A DNA stretch of 34,374 bases from Egerieimonas sp900552095 (GCA_902469965.1 CABREP010000021.1:1-34374), one strand, 5' to 3'; numbered from the stretch's first letter, positions 1-6,614 are shown. A program made the numbers and translations. Notes: a model not told the origin generated them from the sequence alone.

Positions 1-332
1 TCGGAACGGTGCTGAAGATCAAGCCGGTTCTCCAGATCCAGGGGGGAAAACTGGATACCTATACTAAAGTACGCGGATCCAGACAGGGGAGAAAGGCGAT
101 GATCGAAGCAATCCGGCAAGATATCGAAACCCGTTTTCAGGGAGAACGGATTCAGCTGGCCATGGCCTATACGCACGGAGCTGCTGACATTGATGCGTTT
201 CGGACGGAGATTGAAAATGCTTTTCCGGAACATTCCATTGATGAGGGTGAACTTGCTCTGAGCATTGCCTGCCATACCGGTCCCGGTGTACTGGCAGTCG
301 CTGTTTCGCGGAAATTTCCCTGCGTTCAGTAA
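1..332 (+). CDS. DegV family fatty-acid-binding protein, C-terminal part
   Basis: The reading frame is open from the window edge (first whole codon at base 3) to TAA at 330-332, so only the last ~110 residues are present. The visible segment begins GTVLKIKPVL and ends with a CHTGPGVLAVAV-type block, both characteristic of the C-terminal lobe of DegV proteins. These bind a fatty acid and, in Firmicutes, can present it to fatty-acid kinase FakA; that role is family knowledge. A GTG at base 9 could be read as a start but lies inside the conserved fold, so the gene really begins upstream of the window. The next operon has its own promoter after this stop. Confidence 0.8.
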   Translation, partial: GTVLKIKPVLQIQGGKLDTYTKVRGSRQGRKAMIEAIRQDIETRFQGERIQLAMAYTHGAADIDAFRTEIENAFPEHSIDEGELALSIACHTGPGVLAVAVSRKFPCVQ

Positions 333-368
333 AAATCTGATAAAAATCAATTTTTTTCCTGTATTTAG

Positions 369-400
369 TTGACGAAAAAAAAAAGATATGCTATTATAAT
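369..400 (+). promoter_or_regulatory. Sigma-A type promoter of the rplU operon
   Basis: TTGACG at 369-374 serves as the -35. A 17-base A-rich spacer leads to TATTAT at 392-397, and a perfect TATAAT follows at 395-400 (20-base spacer). It lies about 80 bases before rplU and after the degV stop. Which of the two overlapping -10 hexamers is used cannot be told from sequence. Confidence 0.7.
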
Positions 401-403
401 CAA

Positions 404-474
404 GTATGCCGCACAAAGAGGTTGAAGCGCCCTTGAGGGACACCATATTTGGCGAGTAATTGAGTAGGAGGTGC
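404..474 (+). ncRNA. Candidate L21 ribosomal-protein leader (autoregulatory 5' UTR)
   Basis: The stretch between the promoter and rplU is structured. CCC at 430-432 can pair with GGG at 437-439, and CGCC at 428-431 with GGCG at 451-454. CACC at 441-444 can also pair with GGTG at 470-473, covering the Shine-Dalgarno sequence. Firmicutes are known to carry an L21 leader RNA at this place that is thought to bind L21 for feedback control. Assignment to that family is from position and partial sequence resemblance, not a covariance search. Confidence 0.5.
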
Positions 475-477
475 CAT

Positions 478-783
478 ATGTACGCAATTATTGCAACAGG
501 TGGTAAACAGTACAAAGTAGCCGAAGGCGATATCATTAACGTGGAGAAGCTTGGTGTAGAAGCCGGTGAGACTGTTACCTTTGAAGACGTTCTTGCAGTT
601 AGCAACGACGGCTTAAAGGTTGGTGCTGATGTAGCAGATGCTACCGTAACCGCTTCTGTAGTTGAAAACGGTAAGGCTAAAAAAGTTATCGTTTACAAGT
701 ATAAGAGAAAAACTGGATATCACAAGAAGAACGGTCACAGACAGCAGTTCACAAAAGTTAAGATTGAAAAAATCAACGCTTAA
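478..783 (+). CDS. rplU: 50S ribosomal protein L21
   Basis: This 101-residue protein has the family start MYAIIATGGKQYKV and the ending KRKTGYHKKNGHRQQF followed by a basic tail, which identifies L21, a 23S rRNA-binding protein of the large subunit. The length is typical. The ATG at 478 is preceded by GGAGG at 467-471. An in-frame TTG at 460 would overlap that ribosome binding site, so it is not the start. It is the first gene of the rplU-prp-rpmA operon, driven by the promoter at 369-400 and probably controlled by the leader RNA in between. Confidence 0.97.
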   Translation: MYAIIATGGKQYKVAEGDIINVEKLGVEAGETVTFEDVLAVSNDGLKVGADVADATVTASVVENGKAKKVIVYKYKRKTGYHKKNGHRQQFTKVKIEKINA

Positions 784-796
784 TTGTAACTGACCT

Positions 797-1117
797 ATGA
801 TCAGGATCACTTTATTCAGACAGCAGAATCGCTGGGCAGGGTTTTGCGCAGAAGGACATGCCGGTTATGCCGAGGAAGGCGAAGACATTGTCTGTGCTGC
901 AGTATCTGTTCTTACTACCAACACGGTGAATGCCATTGAGACTCTCACGGAAGAGGATTTTACAGGGGAACAGAGAGACGGTTATTTAAATTTCCGGCTT
1001 ACAGATCTGCCAGGCGATGCAGCGGAGCTTCTGCTGCAGGCCATGGTGCTGGGTCTGGACAGTATCCAGGAAAGCTATGGCGACAGTTATATTCAGATTG
1101 ATACCAAGGAGGTGTAA
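797..1117 (+). CDS. prp: Ribosomal-processing cysteine protease Prp
   Basis: This is a 106-residue member of the YsxB/Prp family, which always lies between rplU and rpmA in Firmicutes. The catalytic pair is visible: His21 in GHAGYAEEGEDIVCAA and Cys33 in the same block, with the usual 11-residue spacing. Prp removes a short N-terminal extension from L27 before or during ribosome assembly. The L27 encoded next door carries the matching cleavage site, so enzyme and substrate are both present. It starts at an ATG 13 bases after the rplU stop and ends just before the rpmA ribosome binding site. Confidence 0.93.
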   Translation: MIRITLFRQQNRWAGFCAEGHAGYAEEGEDIVCAAVSVLTTNTVNAIETLTEEDFTGEQRDGYLNFRLTDLPGDAAELLLQAMVLGLDSIQESYGDSYIQIDTKEV

Positions 1118-1121
1118 GACC

Positions 1122-1409
1122 ATGTTGAAAATGAACCTTCAGTTATTTGCACATAAAAAAGGTGTTGGTTCTACCAAAAACGGCCGTGATTCCGAGTCTA
1201 AGAGACTGGGAGCCAAGAGAGCAGACGGACAGTTTGTAAAGGCCGGCAACATTCTGTACAGACAGCGCGGTACCAAGATTCACCCGGGTGTGAATGTAGG
1301 ACGCGGTAAGGATGATACCTTATTTGCTACCGTGGACGGTGTTGTTCGTTTTGAAAGAAAAGGAAGAGACAAGAAACAGGTTTCTGTATTTCCGGTAGAG
1401 GCAGAGTAA
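1122..1409 (+). CDS. rpmA: 50S ribosomal protein L27, with Prp-cleaved N-terminal extension
   Basis: The 95-residue protein has the L27 core AHKKGVGSTKNGRDSESKRLG and the central PGxNVGRGKDDTLFA block. L27 sits near the peptidyl-transferase centre. The extension MLKMNLQLF before AHKKG contains the NLQLF|AH site cut by Prp in Firmicutes, exposing the functional N-terminus. The start chosen is ATG 1122, eight bases after AAGGAGGTG at 1106-1114; a second ATG at 1131 is further away. A strong hairpin terminator follows directly. Confidence 0.97.
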   Translation: MLKMNLQLFAHKKGVGSTKNGRDSESKRLGAKRADGQFVKAGNILYRQRGTKIHPGVNVGRGKDDTLFATVDGVVRFERKGRDKKQVSVFPVEAE

Positions 1410-1416
1410 GAAATTG

Positions 1417-1461
1417 GGCTTCAAATCAACGCTGAATTGGTTTGAAGCCTGTTTTATTTTT
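1417..1461 (+). terminator. Intrinsic terminator between rpmA and obg
   Basis: GGCTTCAAA at 1417-1425 pairs perfectly with TTTGAAGCC at 1441-1449, followed by a T-rich tract at 1450-1461. It separates the L21-L27 operon from obg. Since only about 20 bases remain before obg, downstream expression probably relies on readthrough. Confidence 0.8.
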
Positions 1462-1481
1462 AAGAAAGCAGCAGGTGTACT

Positions 1482-2770
1482 ATGTTTGCAGACAGAGCAA
1501 AAATTATAATTCGCTCCGGAAAGGGCGGCGATGGTCACGTAAGTTTCCGAAGAGAACTTTATGTACCTGCCGGCGGACCGGACGGAGGCGACGGCGGAAA
1601 AGGCGGAGACGTTATTTTCGTGGTAGATGAGGGGCTCAATACCCTGTCTGATTACCGCCACCGTCGTAAATTTTCAGCCCAGGACGGCCAGGAAGGCGGA
1701 AAGCGCCGCTGTCATGGAGCGAACGGAGATGATATTATTTTGAAGGTTCCGGAAGGAACCGTTATTTTAGACGATGCCAGCGGAAAGGTGATCGCAGATA
1801 TGTCGGGAGATAACCGGCGGCAGATCATATTAAAAGGCGGAAGAGGCGGAAATGGAAATATGCATTATGCAACTCCTACCATGCAGGCTCCCAAATACGC
1901 TCAGCCCGGACAGCCTGCTCAGGAGCTGGAAGTCCGTCTGGAACTCAAAGTGATTGCAGATGTGGGGCTGGTGGGATTCCCCAATGTGGGCAAATCAACC
2001 TTTCTCTCCAGAGTAACAAATGCCCAACCCAAAATCGCCAATTATCATTTCACCACCCTCACTCCAAATCTGGGGGTAGTAGATCTGGATGGCGGCGGCT
2101 TTGTAATTGCGGATATTCCGGGGCTGATCGAGGGAGCATCCGAAGGTGTGGGGCTGGGACATGAGTTTCTCCGCCATATTGAGCGAACCCGGGTAATCGT
2201 GCATCTGGTGGATGCCGCCTCCACAGAAGGGCGTGATCCTGTAGAAGACATTTACGCAATCAACAAAGAGTTAAAACTCTACAATCCTGAGATTGCAGCC
2301 AGACCCCAGGTGATCGCTGCTAATAAAATCGATGCCATTTACCCCGGAGATGAAGATCCGGTTGAGCGGATCAGAAAAGAATTTGAACCCCAGGGAATTC
2401 CGGTTTATGCCATTTCTGCAGTAAGTGGCCAGGGTGTAAAGGAACTTCTGTATCAGATCAAAAAAATGCTGGATGAGGCAGGAAAAGAAACCGTTATCTT
2501 CCAGCAGGAGTTTTTCCCGGAGGAGCAGCTGATTGAAGAACAGCTTCCCTATACAGTGACCCGATCCGAGGAGGAAGATCATACCTTATCATTGAAGGAC
2601 CCAAGATTGAAAAAATGCTGGGTTATACCAATCTGGAATCCGAAAAAGGTTTCCTATTCTTCCAGCGTTTCCTGAAAGAGACAGGTATCCTAGATGACCT
2701 GGAGAAACTGGGAATCGAAGAGGGCGATACAGTACGGATGTATGGATTTGATTTTGATTATTACAAATAG
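1482..2770 (+). CDS. obgE: GTPase Obg (CgtA), frameshifted in the C-terminal domain
   Basis: Obg is a GTPase for late 50S assembly and stress signalling. The N-terminal glycine-rich Obg fold is present (residues ~1-158, GKGGDGHVSFRRE). The G domain follows, with G1 GFPNVGKS at 165-172, G3 DIPGLIEG at ~211 and G4 NKID at 281-284. The original frame stops at 2675 after 397 residues, and its last ~30 residues are unlike Obg. A clean continuation (IEGPKIEKMLGYTNLESEKG, then a family-typical ending GDTVRMYGFDFDYYK) lies in another frame from about 2588 to TAG 2768-2770. Joining the frames gives 429 residues, the normal length. One T appears to be missing at 2586-2587. This is a real mutation, a sequence error or, less likely, recoding. 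Confidence 0.92.
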
Positions 2771-2781
2771 GAGATTTATAT

Positions 2782-3072
2782 ATGACAAGTAAACAGCGCG
2801 CATACCTGAAAAGCCTGGCTATGACGATGGATCCCATCCTTCAGCTGGGAAAAGGAAGTATCACTCCGGAATTCACCGCCTCTGTGCAGGAAGCGCTGCA
2901 GGCTCGGGAGCTGATAAAAATCAATGTGCTTCAGAACTGTGCGGATGATCCCAGAACCCTGGCTGAAATTCTGGCTGAGCGGACCCGCGCCCAGGTTGTT
3001 CAGGTAATTGGGAAAAAAATTGTACTTTATAAAGAGGGAAAAGACGAGAAAAAGAAGATCGTACTCCCCTAG
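2782..3072 (+). CDS. yhbY: YhbY/CRM-domain RNA-binding ribosome assembly factor
   Basis: This 96-residue single CRM-domain protein begins MTSKQRAYLKSLA and contains the GKGSITPEF loop and a LIKINVLQN strand, hallmarks of YhbY. The family binds pre-50S particles, consistent with its place directly after obg. It starts 11 bases after the obg stop, with AGGAG at 2769-2773 overlapping that stop codon. No anomalies were seen. Confidence 0.92.
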   Translation: MTSKQRAYLKSLAMTMDPILQLGKGSITPEFTASVQEALQARELIKINVLQNCADDPRTLAEILAERTRAQVVQVIGKKIVLYKEGKDEKKKIVLP

Positions 3073-3084
3073 GAGTGAAGTTTT

Positions 3085-3708
3085 ATGGAAGGGCAGACAA
3101 AAAAAATAGGAATCATGGGGGGAACCTTTGACCCTGTTCATATTGGTCATCTGATCCTGGGAGAGACTGCTTACGAACAGTTTGGTCTGGATCAGGTACT
3201 TTTTATGCCGGCAGGAAATCCTCCCCATAAACGAAACCGGGAAGGACGTGCGACTGACAGCCAGCGTGTGGAGATGGTGCGCCGGGCTATCGCGGGAAAT
3301 CCTCATTTTACCCTCTCTATGGAAGATATGAACGAAGAGGGCTACAGTTACACCTATCGGACACTGGAACGTCTCTGTGAGGCAAATAAGAACGTTTCTT
3401 ACTATTTTATTATCGGTGCTGATTCCCTGTTTGATTTTGAGGGCTGGAAAGAACCGGCAAGAATCAGTCGAGCCTGCACCATTGTGGCAGCTGCCAGGAA
3501 CCACGTCAGTTCTTCTAAATTAAACGAGAAGCTTTCTCAGTTGAATCGGAAATACGAGGGAAAATTCCTGAAAATGAATTTTCCCAACCTTGATATTTCA
3601 TCCAATGAACTGCGCAGCTGGATCGGGGAGGGAAAAAGTATCCGCTACTATGTCCCGGATCCGGTAGCTGATTATCTGAAAGAAAACCGCATTTACCGCA
3701 GAGGATAA
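3085..3708 (+). CDS. nadD: Nicotinate-nucleotide adenylyltransferase
   Basis: At 207 residues, this enzyme joins nicotinate mononucleotide to AMP from ATP in NAD synthesis. The nucleotidyltransferase signature GGTFDPVHIGH is at 12-22 with the catalytic HxGH motif (HIGH, 19-22). The closing ISSNELRSWIGEG element is the family's second ATP-binding motif. Length and order nadD-yqeK-rsfS are standard in Firmicutes. A GGAGTG ribosome binding site precedes ATG 3085, and the next gene begins 4 bases after its stop. Confidence 0.95.
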   Translation: MEGQTKKIGIMGGTFDPVHIGHLILGETAYEQFGLDQVLFMPAGNPPHKRNREGRATDSQRVEMVRRAIAGNPHFTLSMEDMNEEGYSYTYRTLERLCEANKNVSYYFIIGADSLFDFEGWKEPARISRACTIVAAARNHVSSSKLNEKLSQLNRKYEGKFLKMNFPNLDISSNELRSWIGEGKSIRYYVPDPVADYLKENRIYRRG

Positions 3709-3712
3709 AAAA

Positions 3713-4324
3713 ATGAGCGAAACTTATGATCTGAAAAAAATATCCCGACGTCTTCAAAGATATCTGGATGAAGACCGCTTTATCCATACCCAGGGGGTTC
3801 AGTATACAGCCGCCGCTCTGGCTATGACTTACGGCTGCGATCTTATGAAAGCGCAGACGGCCGGGCTGCTGCACGACTGTGCAAAATGCATTCCCGCCAA
3901 AAAGAAGCTGAAATTGTGTGAGCGGGAAGGAATACCTGTGACATCCTATGAAAAAAAGAATCCTTTTATGCTTCATGCCAAACTGGGCGCATATCTTGCC
4001 CGAAATAAATACGACATTAAGGATGAGGAGATTCTGCAGGCCATCACCTGGCATACCACCGGAAAAGCGGAAATGAACCTTCTGGAAAAAATTATTTTTG
4101 TAGCAGATTATATTGAACCAAACCGCTGTAAAGCGCCAAATCTTTCAGAATTGCGCAGGCTGGCATTTGAAAATCTCACTCAGTGCGTCTGCCGTATTCT
4201 GGAAGATACTCTGAACTATCTGGAACAAGACGACAGAGAGCTGGATGAAATGACCCGGACAGCCTATGAATATTATAGCGGTCTGGCTAAAGAGAAGAAA
4301 AGAGAGGGAAAAGAAAATGGCTGA
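3713..4324 (+). CDS. yqeK: HD-domain Ap4A hydrolase YqeK
   Basis: This is a 203-residue HD-superfamily protein. The metal-binding residues are visible: His25 (HTQGV), His54-Asp55 (LLHDCAK), His88 (HAKLG), His114 (WHTTG) and Asp132 (ADYIEPNR). YqeK proteins are known to hydrolyse diadenosine tetraphosphate symmetrically to ADP. The gene follows nadD by 4 bases and overlaps rsfS by 8 bases (ATGGCTGA), so translation of the three genes is probably coupled. No irregularities. Confidence 0.92.
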   Translation: MSETYDLKKISRRLQRYLDEDRFIHTQGVQYTAAALAMTYGCDLMKAQTAGLLHDCAKCIPAKKKLKLCEREGIPVTSYEKKNPFMLHAKLGAYLARNKYDIKDEEILQAITWHTTGKAEMNLLEKIIFVADYIEPNRCKAPNLSELRRLAFENLTQCVCRILEDTLNYLEQDDRELDEMTRTAYEYYSGLAKEKKREGKENG

Positions 4325-4682
4325 TGCAGCAGATAGCAGAAAAATGGCCCGTCTTGCCTGCGAGGCTCTGGAAGATAAAAAAGCCACCGATGTAAAAATC
4401 ATCAGTATTGAGAAGATTTCTACGCTGGCAGATTTCTTCCTGATCGCCAGCGGCAGCAACCGAAATCAGGTACAGGCAATGGCCGATAATGTGGAAGAAC
4501 TTCTGGGAAGAGCAGGATATACCCCGAAGCAGATTGAAGGGTATCAGAGTGCCAACTGGATTCTGATGGATTACGGCGATATTGTGATTCACATTTTTGA
4601 TGAGGAAAACCGCCTGTTTTATGATCTGGAGAGAATCTGGAGAGACGGGCAGGTCATTGACAGCGGAGAATTAAATAGATAA
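4317..4682 (+). CDS. rsfS: Ribosomal silencing factor RsfS
   Basis: This 121-residue RsfS/YbeB/Iojap protein binds L14 on the large subunit and blocks subunit joining when nutrients are low. The conserved KATDVKIISI, TLADFFLIASGSNRNQVQA and WILMDYGDIVIHIF blocks are all present. The ATG at 4317 is used because a GAGGG element at 4304-4308 precedes it and it gives the family-typical N-terminus; an upstream in-frame ATG at 4266 lies deep in yqeK. It is the last recognisable gene of this operon, with a terminator 77 bases downstream. Confidence 0.94.
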   Translation: MADAADSRKMARLACEALEDKKATDVKIISIEKISTLADFFLIASGSNRNQVQAMADNVEELLGRAGYTPKQIEGYQSANWILMDYGDIVIHIFDEENRLFYDLERIWRDGQVIDSGELNR

Positions 4683-4758
4683 TGGTGTACAGAAGTAACT
4701 AGCATTTTTCTATAATTTGTAAAAACAATTATTCTGTAGCAAACCAACCAACAAAACG

Positions 4759-4795
4759 AAGCGTATTACTGGCAAAACCGGTGATACGCTTTTTT
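4759..4795 (+). terminator. Intrinsic terminator after rsfS
   Basis: AAGCGTATTAC-TGG at 4759-4773 pairs with CCGGTGATACGCTT at 4778-4791 (loop CAAA, two G-T pairs), followed by six Ts at 4790-4795. It ends the ribosome operon. It also lies only about ten bases before the ribosome binding site of the island gene, so it could act as an attenuator for that gene. Confidence 0.85.
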
Positions 4796-4819
4796 AATGC
4801 AAGTGGAGGAAATATAATT

Positions 4820-5551
4820 ATAAATAACGAAATACCTAAAACAATTCCGGTCGCAGACTATGCCGGATATATTATGAAAAATTTTAAGCCAGATGTCATA
4901 AAATTCAAAAAGCCTGAATCGGAATGGACAGAAGAAGAACATACAGAATATACAAAATGGAGTCTTAAACTGTCTATGGCACATAGATTCAAGCAACAAA
5001 TACAGGAGAATAAACCCTTAACAAATAGGGACAAAAGGATTATAGAGCGTTTTAGAAGTGGCGCAGATTTCTTTGGCGAAAAAATATGTGGCAAAGAAAC
5101 ATCAAGACTATTCGAACAACCATATACTTTTGATCTATTTAATGAGTGGCAGGAAAAGCACTTTAAAGAACACCCGGAAGACAAAGATAAAACAATCGAA
5201 GAGTTATTTGACATACGGCTTTCTGAACAGAAGCTATATCATTACAAAGAAGTAAACGGCAAATATTATGGTGCAGAAATTCCAAAAGAAATACATTACA
5301 CAGAATATTTCCGATATCTATATTTCAATGTAAAGTATGAATTTAGTGAGAAAACGTATTACAGATCTATCCCATATACAGACAAGGATAAGCAAGAAAG
5401 TATATGGGATAGGGAACGTCGCTTCGTTGCACAAGAGATTAGTGAATGGAGAGTGGACGAACTAGAAGATTGGCAGCGAGATCTTATCGAAAAAATAAGA
5501 GTCGGTGTTGAGCTAAAAGACGATGATATTGTTAAAGCAATGGGTTATTAA
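4820..5551 (+). CDS. Unrecognised AT-rich island gene, 243 aa from an ATA start
   Basis: I do not recognise this protein. It is soluble, charged and rich in aromatic residues, Glu and Lys. No signal peptide, membrane segment or known catalytic motif is visible. Two similar helical pieces occur: DKRIIERFRSGADFFGEKI in the first half and QRDLIEKIRVGVELKDDDI at the end. The frame is open from GTG 4781, but that codon is inside the rsfS terminator and lacks a ribosome binding site. GGAGG at 4805-4809 points instead to ATT 4817 or ATA 4820; ATA gives a natural N-terminus (NNEIPKTIPVADYAGYI). Codon use (many AAA, ATA, AGA) is far more AT-rich than the neighbours, suggesting recent acquisition. It could be active from a rare start or a gene with a lost ATG. 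Confidence 0.6.
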   Translation: MNNEIPKTIPVADYAGYIMKNFKPDVIKFKKPESEWTEEEHTEYTKWSLKLSMAHRFKQQIQENKPLTNRDKRIIERFRSGADFFGEKICGKETSRLFEQPYTFDLFNEWQEKHFKEHPEDKDKTIEELFDIRLSEQKLYHYKEVNGKYYGAEIPKEIHYTEYFRYLYFNVKYEFSEKTYYRSIPYTDKDKQESIWDRERRFVAQEISEWRVDELEDWQRDLIEKIRVGVELKDDDIVKAMGY

Positions 5552-5702
5552 AATCTAAATGATGGTTCTTATAAAACATCTTTAGGCGAATTATGACTTC
5601 TCGTTCTTTACGAAGTTTAGCAAGAGATTCTTCATCAGATGAAACATGAGCTTCTTTAATCGAGGAATCCAACGATTTATGATAGAAACAACAAGTTCCA
5701 AA
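5532..5702 (-). pseudogene. Possible remnant of a minus-strand gene
   Basis: A minus-strand frame without stops runs from 5702 to TAA at 5534-5532. It encodes about 56 residues with coding-like composition, including EESLAKLRKEREVIIRLKMF. It has no start codon or ribosome binding site at its beginning, where an in-frame TAG (5705-5703) closes it. It overlaps the last 20 bases of the island gene. It may be the tail of a decayed gene, but chance is possible at this length. Confidence 0.25.
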
Positions 5703-5728
5703 CTAAATAAAATTCTGATTTTATTTAG
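5703..5728. repeat. Perfect 11-bp inverted repeat in the island
   Basis: CTAAATAAAAT at 5703-5713 is the exact reverse complement of ATTTTATTTAG at 5718-5728, with the loop TCTG. It is very AT-rich and lies in the gene-poor stretch downstream of the island gene. It may be a weak terminator or part of a small mobile-element remnant. Confidence 0.6.
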
Positions 5729-5825
5729 ACTACTAATCGTCTGAAACAAGCAAATATTGCTTAAAACAGAGGATAACGATTTTTACGAAAAACAGAAAAA
5801 TCATGTTTGCGAAAGGATAAATGGC

Positions 5826-5866
5826 AGGAATCGGTAGACATAATAATATTATGTCTACCGATTCCT
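5826..5866. repeat. Perfect 19-bp inverted repeat with 3-base loop
   Basis: Bases 5826-5844 are the exact reverse complement of 5848-5866, leaving loop AAT at 5845-5847. It is followed on the + strand by only a short T tract (TTTGT), so it is not a textbook terminator. It could be a terminator for either flank, a transcript-stabilising hairpin or the footprint of a palindromic mobile element. Confidence 0.85.
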
Positions 5867-5909
5867 TTGTACGTCAAAATCCCTATTTTGGTTAAAAACA
5901 GTTCTTGTT

Positions 5910-5957
5910 AAAAAACCTGCCCTATCTGCAGTACAAAGCAGACGCGGCAGGTTTTTT
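5910..5957 (-). terminator. Intrinsic terminator of lexA (bidirectional form)
   Basis: AAAAAACCTGCC at 5910-5921 is complementary to GGCAGGTTTTTT at 5946-5957, giving a 12-bp stem with T runs on both strands. An inner CTGC/GCAG stem adds stability. It begins immediately after the lexA stop codon at 5958-5960. Confidence 0.85.
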
Positions 5958-6578
5958 CTATTTCATAAAACGGAATACACCAATCACTTTTCCCAGGATT
6001 TCCAGATTACCTTCTACAATGATGGGTTCCATATAATCATTTTCCGGCTGGAGACGATAATGACCATTTTCTTTGTAATAAGTCTTTACAGTGGCAGAAT
6101 CATCAATCAGTGCAACTACCTTTTCTCCGTTTTCTGCCGTTTTCTGTTCTTTGACAAGAATATGATCCCCGTTTAAAATTCCCGCGTTAATCATACTTTC
6201 CCCTTTTACCTGGAGCATAAAAGTTGGCTCTTTCGGCATAAATTCTGCCGGCACAGGGAAGTATCCTTCGATATTTTCCTCTGCCAGAATAGGCTGTCCT
6301 GCAGCCACACGTCCTACCATGGGAACATTCACCATGTCACGGCGAAGCATGCCAAAATTTTCATCCAGTATCTCAATGGCACGCGGCTTCGTGGGATCTC
6401 TTCTGATATATCCGTTTTTCTCAAGAGTTTCCAGATGAGAATGGACAGAAGAGGTGGATTTTAATCCGACGGCCTCGCAGATTTCCCGTACTGCGGGAGG
6501 AAACCCACGGGAAACAATTTCCTGTTTAATATATTCCAGAATTTCACTTTGCTTTTTACTGATCTTTCCATGTTCCAT
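5958..6578 (-). CDS. lexA: LexA, SOS repressor
   Basis: This 206-residue protein has an N-terminal winged helix (residues 1-65, with ISKKQSEILEYI and the recognition helix SVHSHLETLEKNGYI) and a C-terminal S24 peptidase domain. The self-cleavage site Ala93-Gly94 (VAAGQP) and catalytic Ser128 (GESMI) and Lys165 (ATVKTYY) are all present, so RecA-stimulated autocleavage should work. It starts with ATG after a CGGAGGTACCCCC leader. A promoter (TTGCAT, 17 bases, TATGAT) lies at 6615-6643 on this strand. It is divergent from the LysM gene and shares a region rich in GAAC/GTTC half-sites. Confidence 0.97.
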   Translation of the reverse strand: MEHGKISKKQSEILEYIKQEIVSRGFPPAVREICEAVGLKSTSSVHSHLETLEKNGYIRRDPTKPRAIEILDENFGMLRRDMVNVPMVGRVAAGQPILAEENIEGYFPVPAEFMPKEPTFMLQVKGESMINAGILNGDHILVKEQKTAENGEKVVALIDDSATVKTYYKENGHYRLQPENDYMEPIIVEGNLEILGKVIGVFRFMK

Positions 6579-6614
6579 GGGGGTACCTCCGAAATTAAAT
6601 CTGTTCTTTTATTA

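Larger units (their letters stand above)
5552..5957. other. Gene-poor AT-rich stretch between the island gene and lexA
   Basis: About 400 bases with no convincing intact gene. It contains the possible minus-strand remnant (to 5702), two perfect inverted repeats (5703-5728 and 5826-5866) and the lexA terminator (5910-5957). A weaker repeat, GATTTTT...AAAAATC, lies around 5778-5803. Base composition is markedly more AT-rich than the flanking core genes. Confidence 0.6.

Noticed and set aside
2571..2600. Programmed -1 frameshift in obg
   Set aside because: A Shine-Dalgarno-like sequence is present, but there is no X-XXY-YYZ slippery heptamer and programmed recoding is not known for Obg; kept only as a minor alternative.
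4781..4819. GTG at 4781 as start of the island gene
   Set aside because: It lies in the 3' arm of the rsfS terminator, has no ribosome binding site, and the GGAGG sits 24 bases inside the frame.
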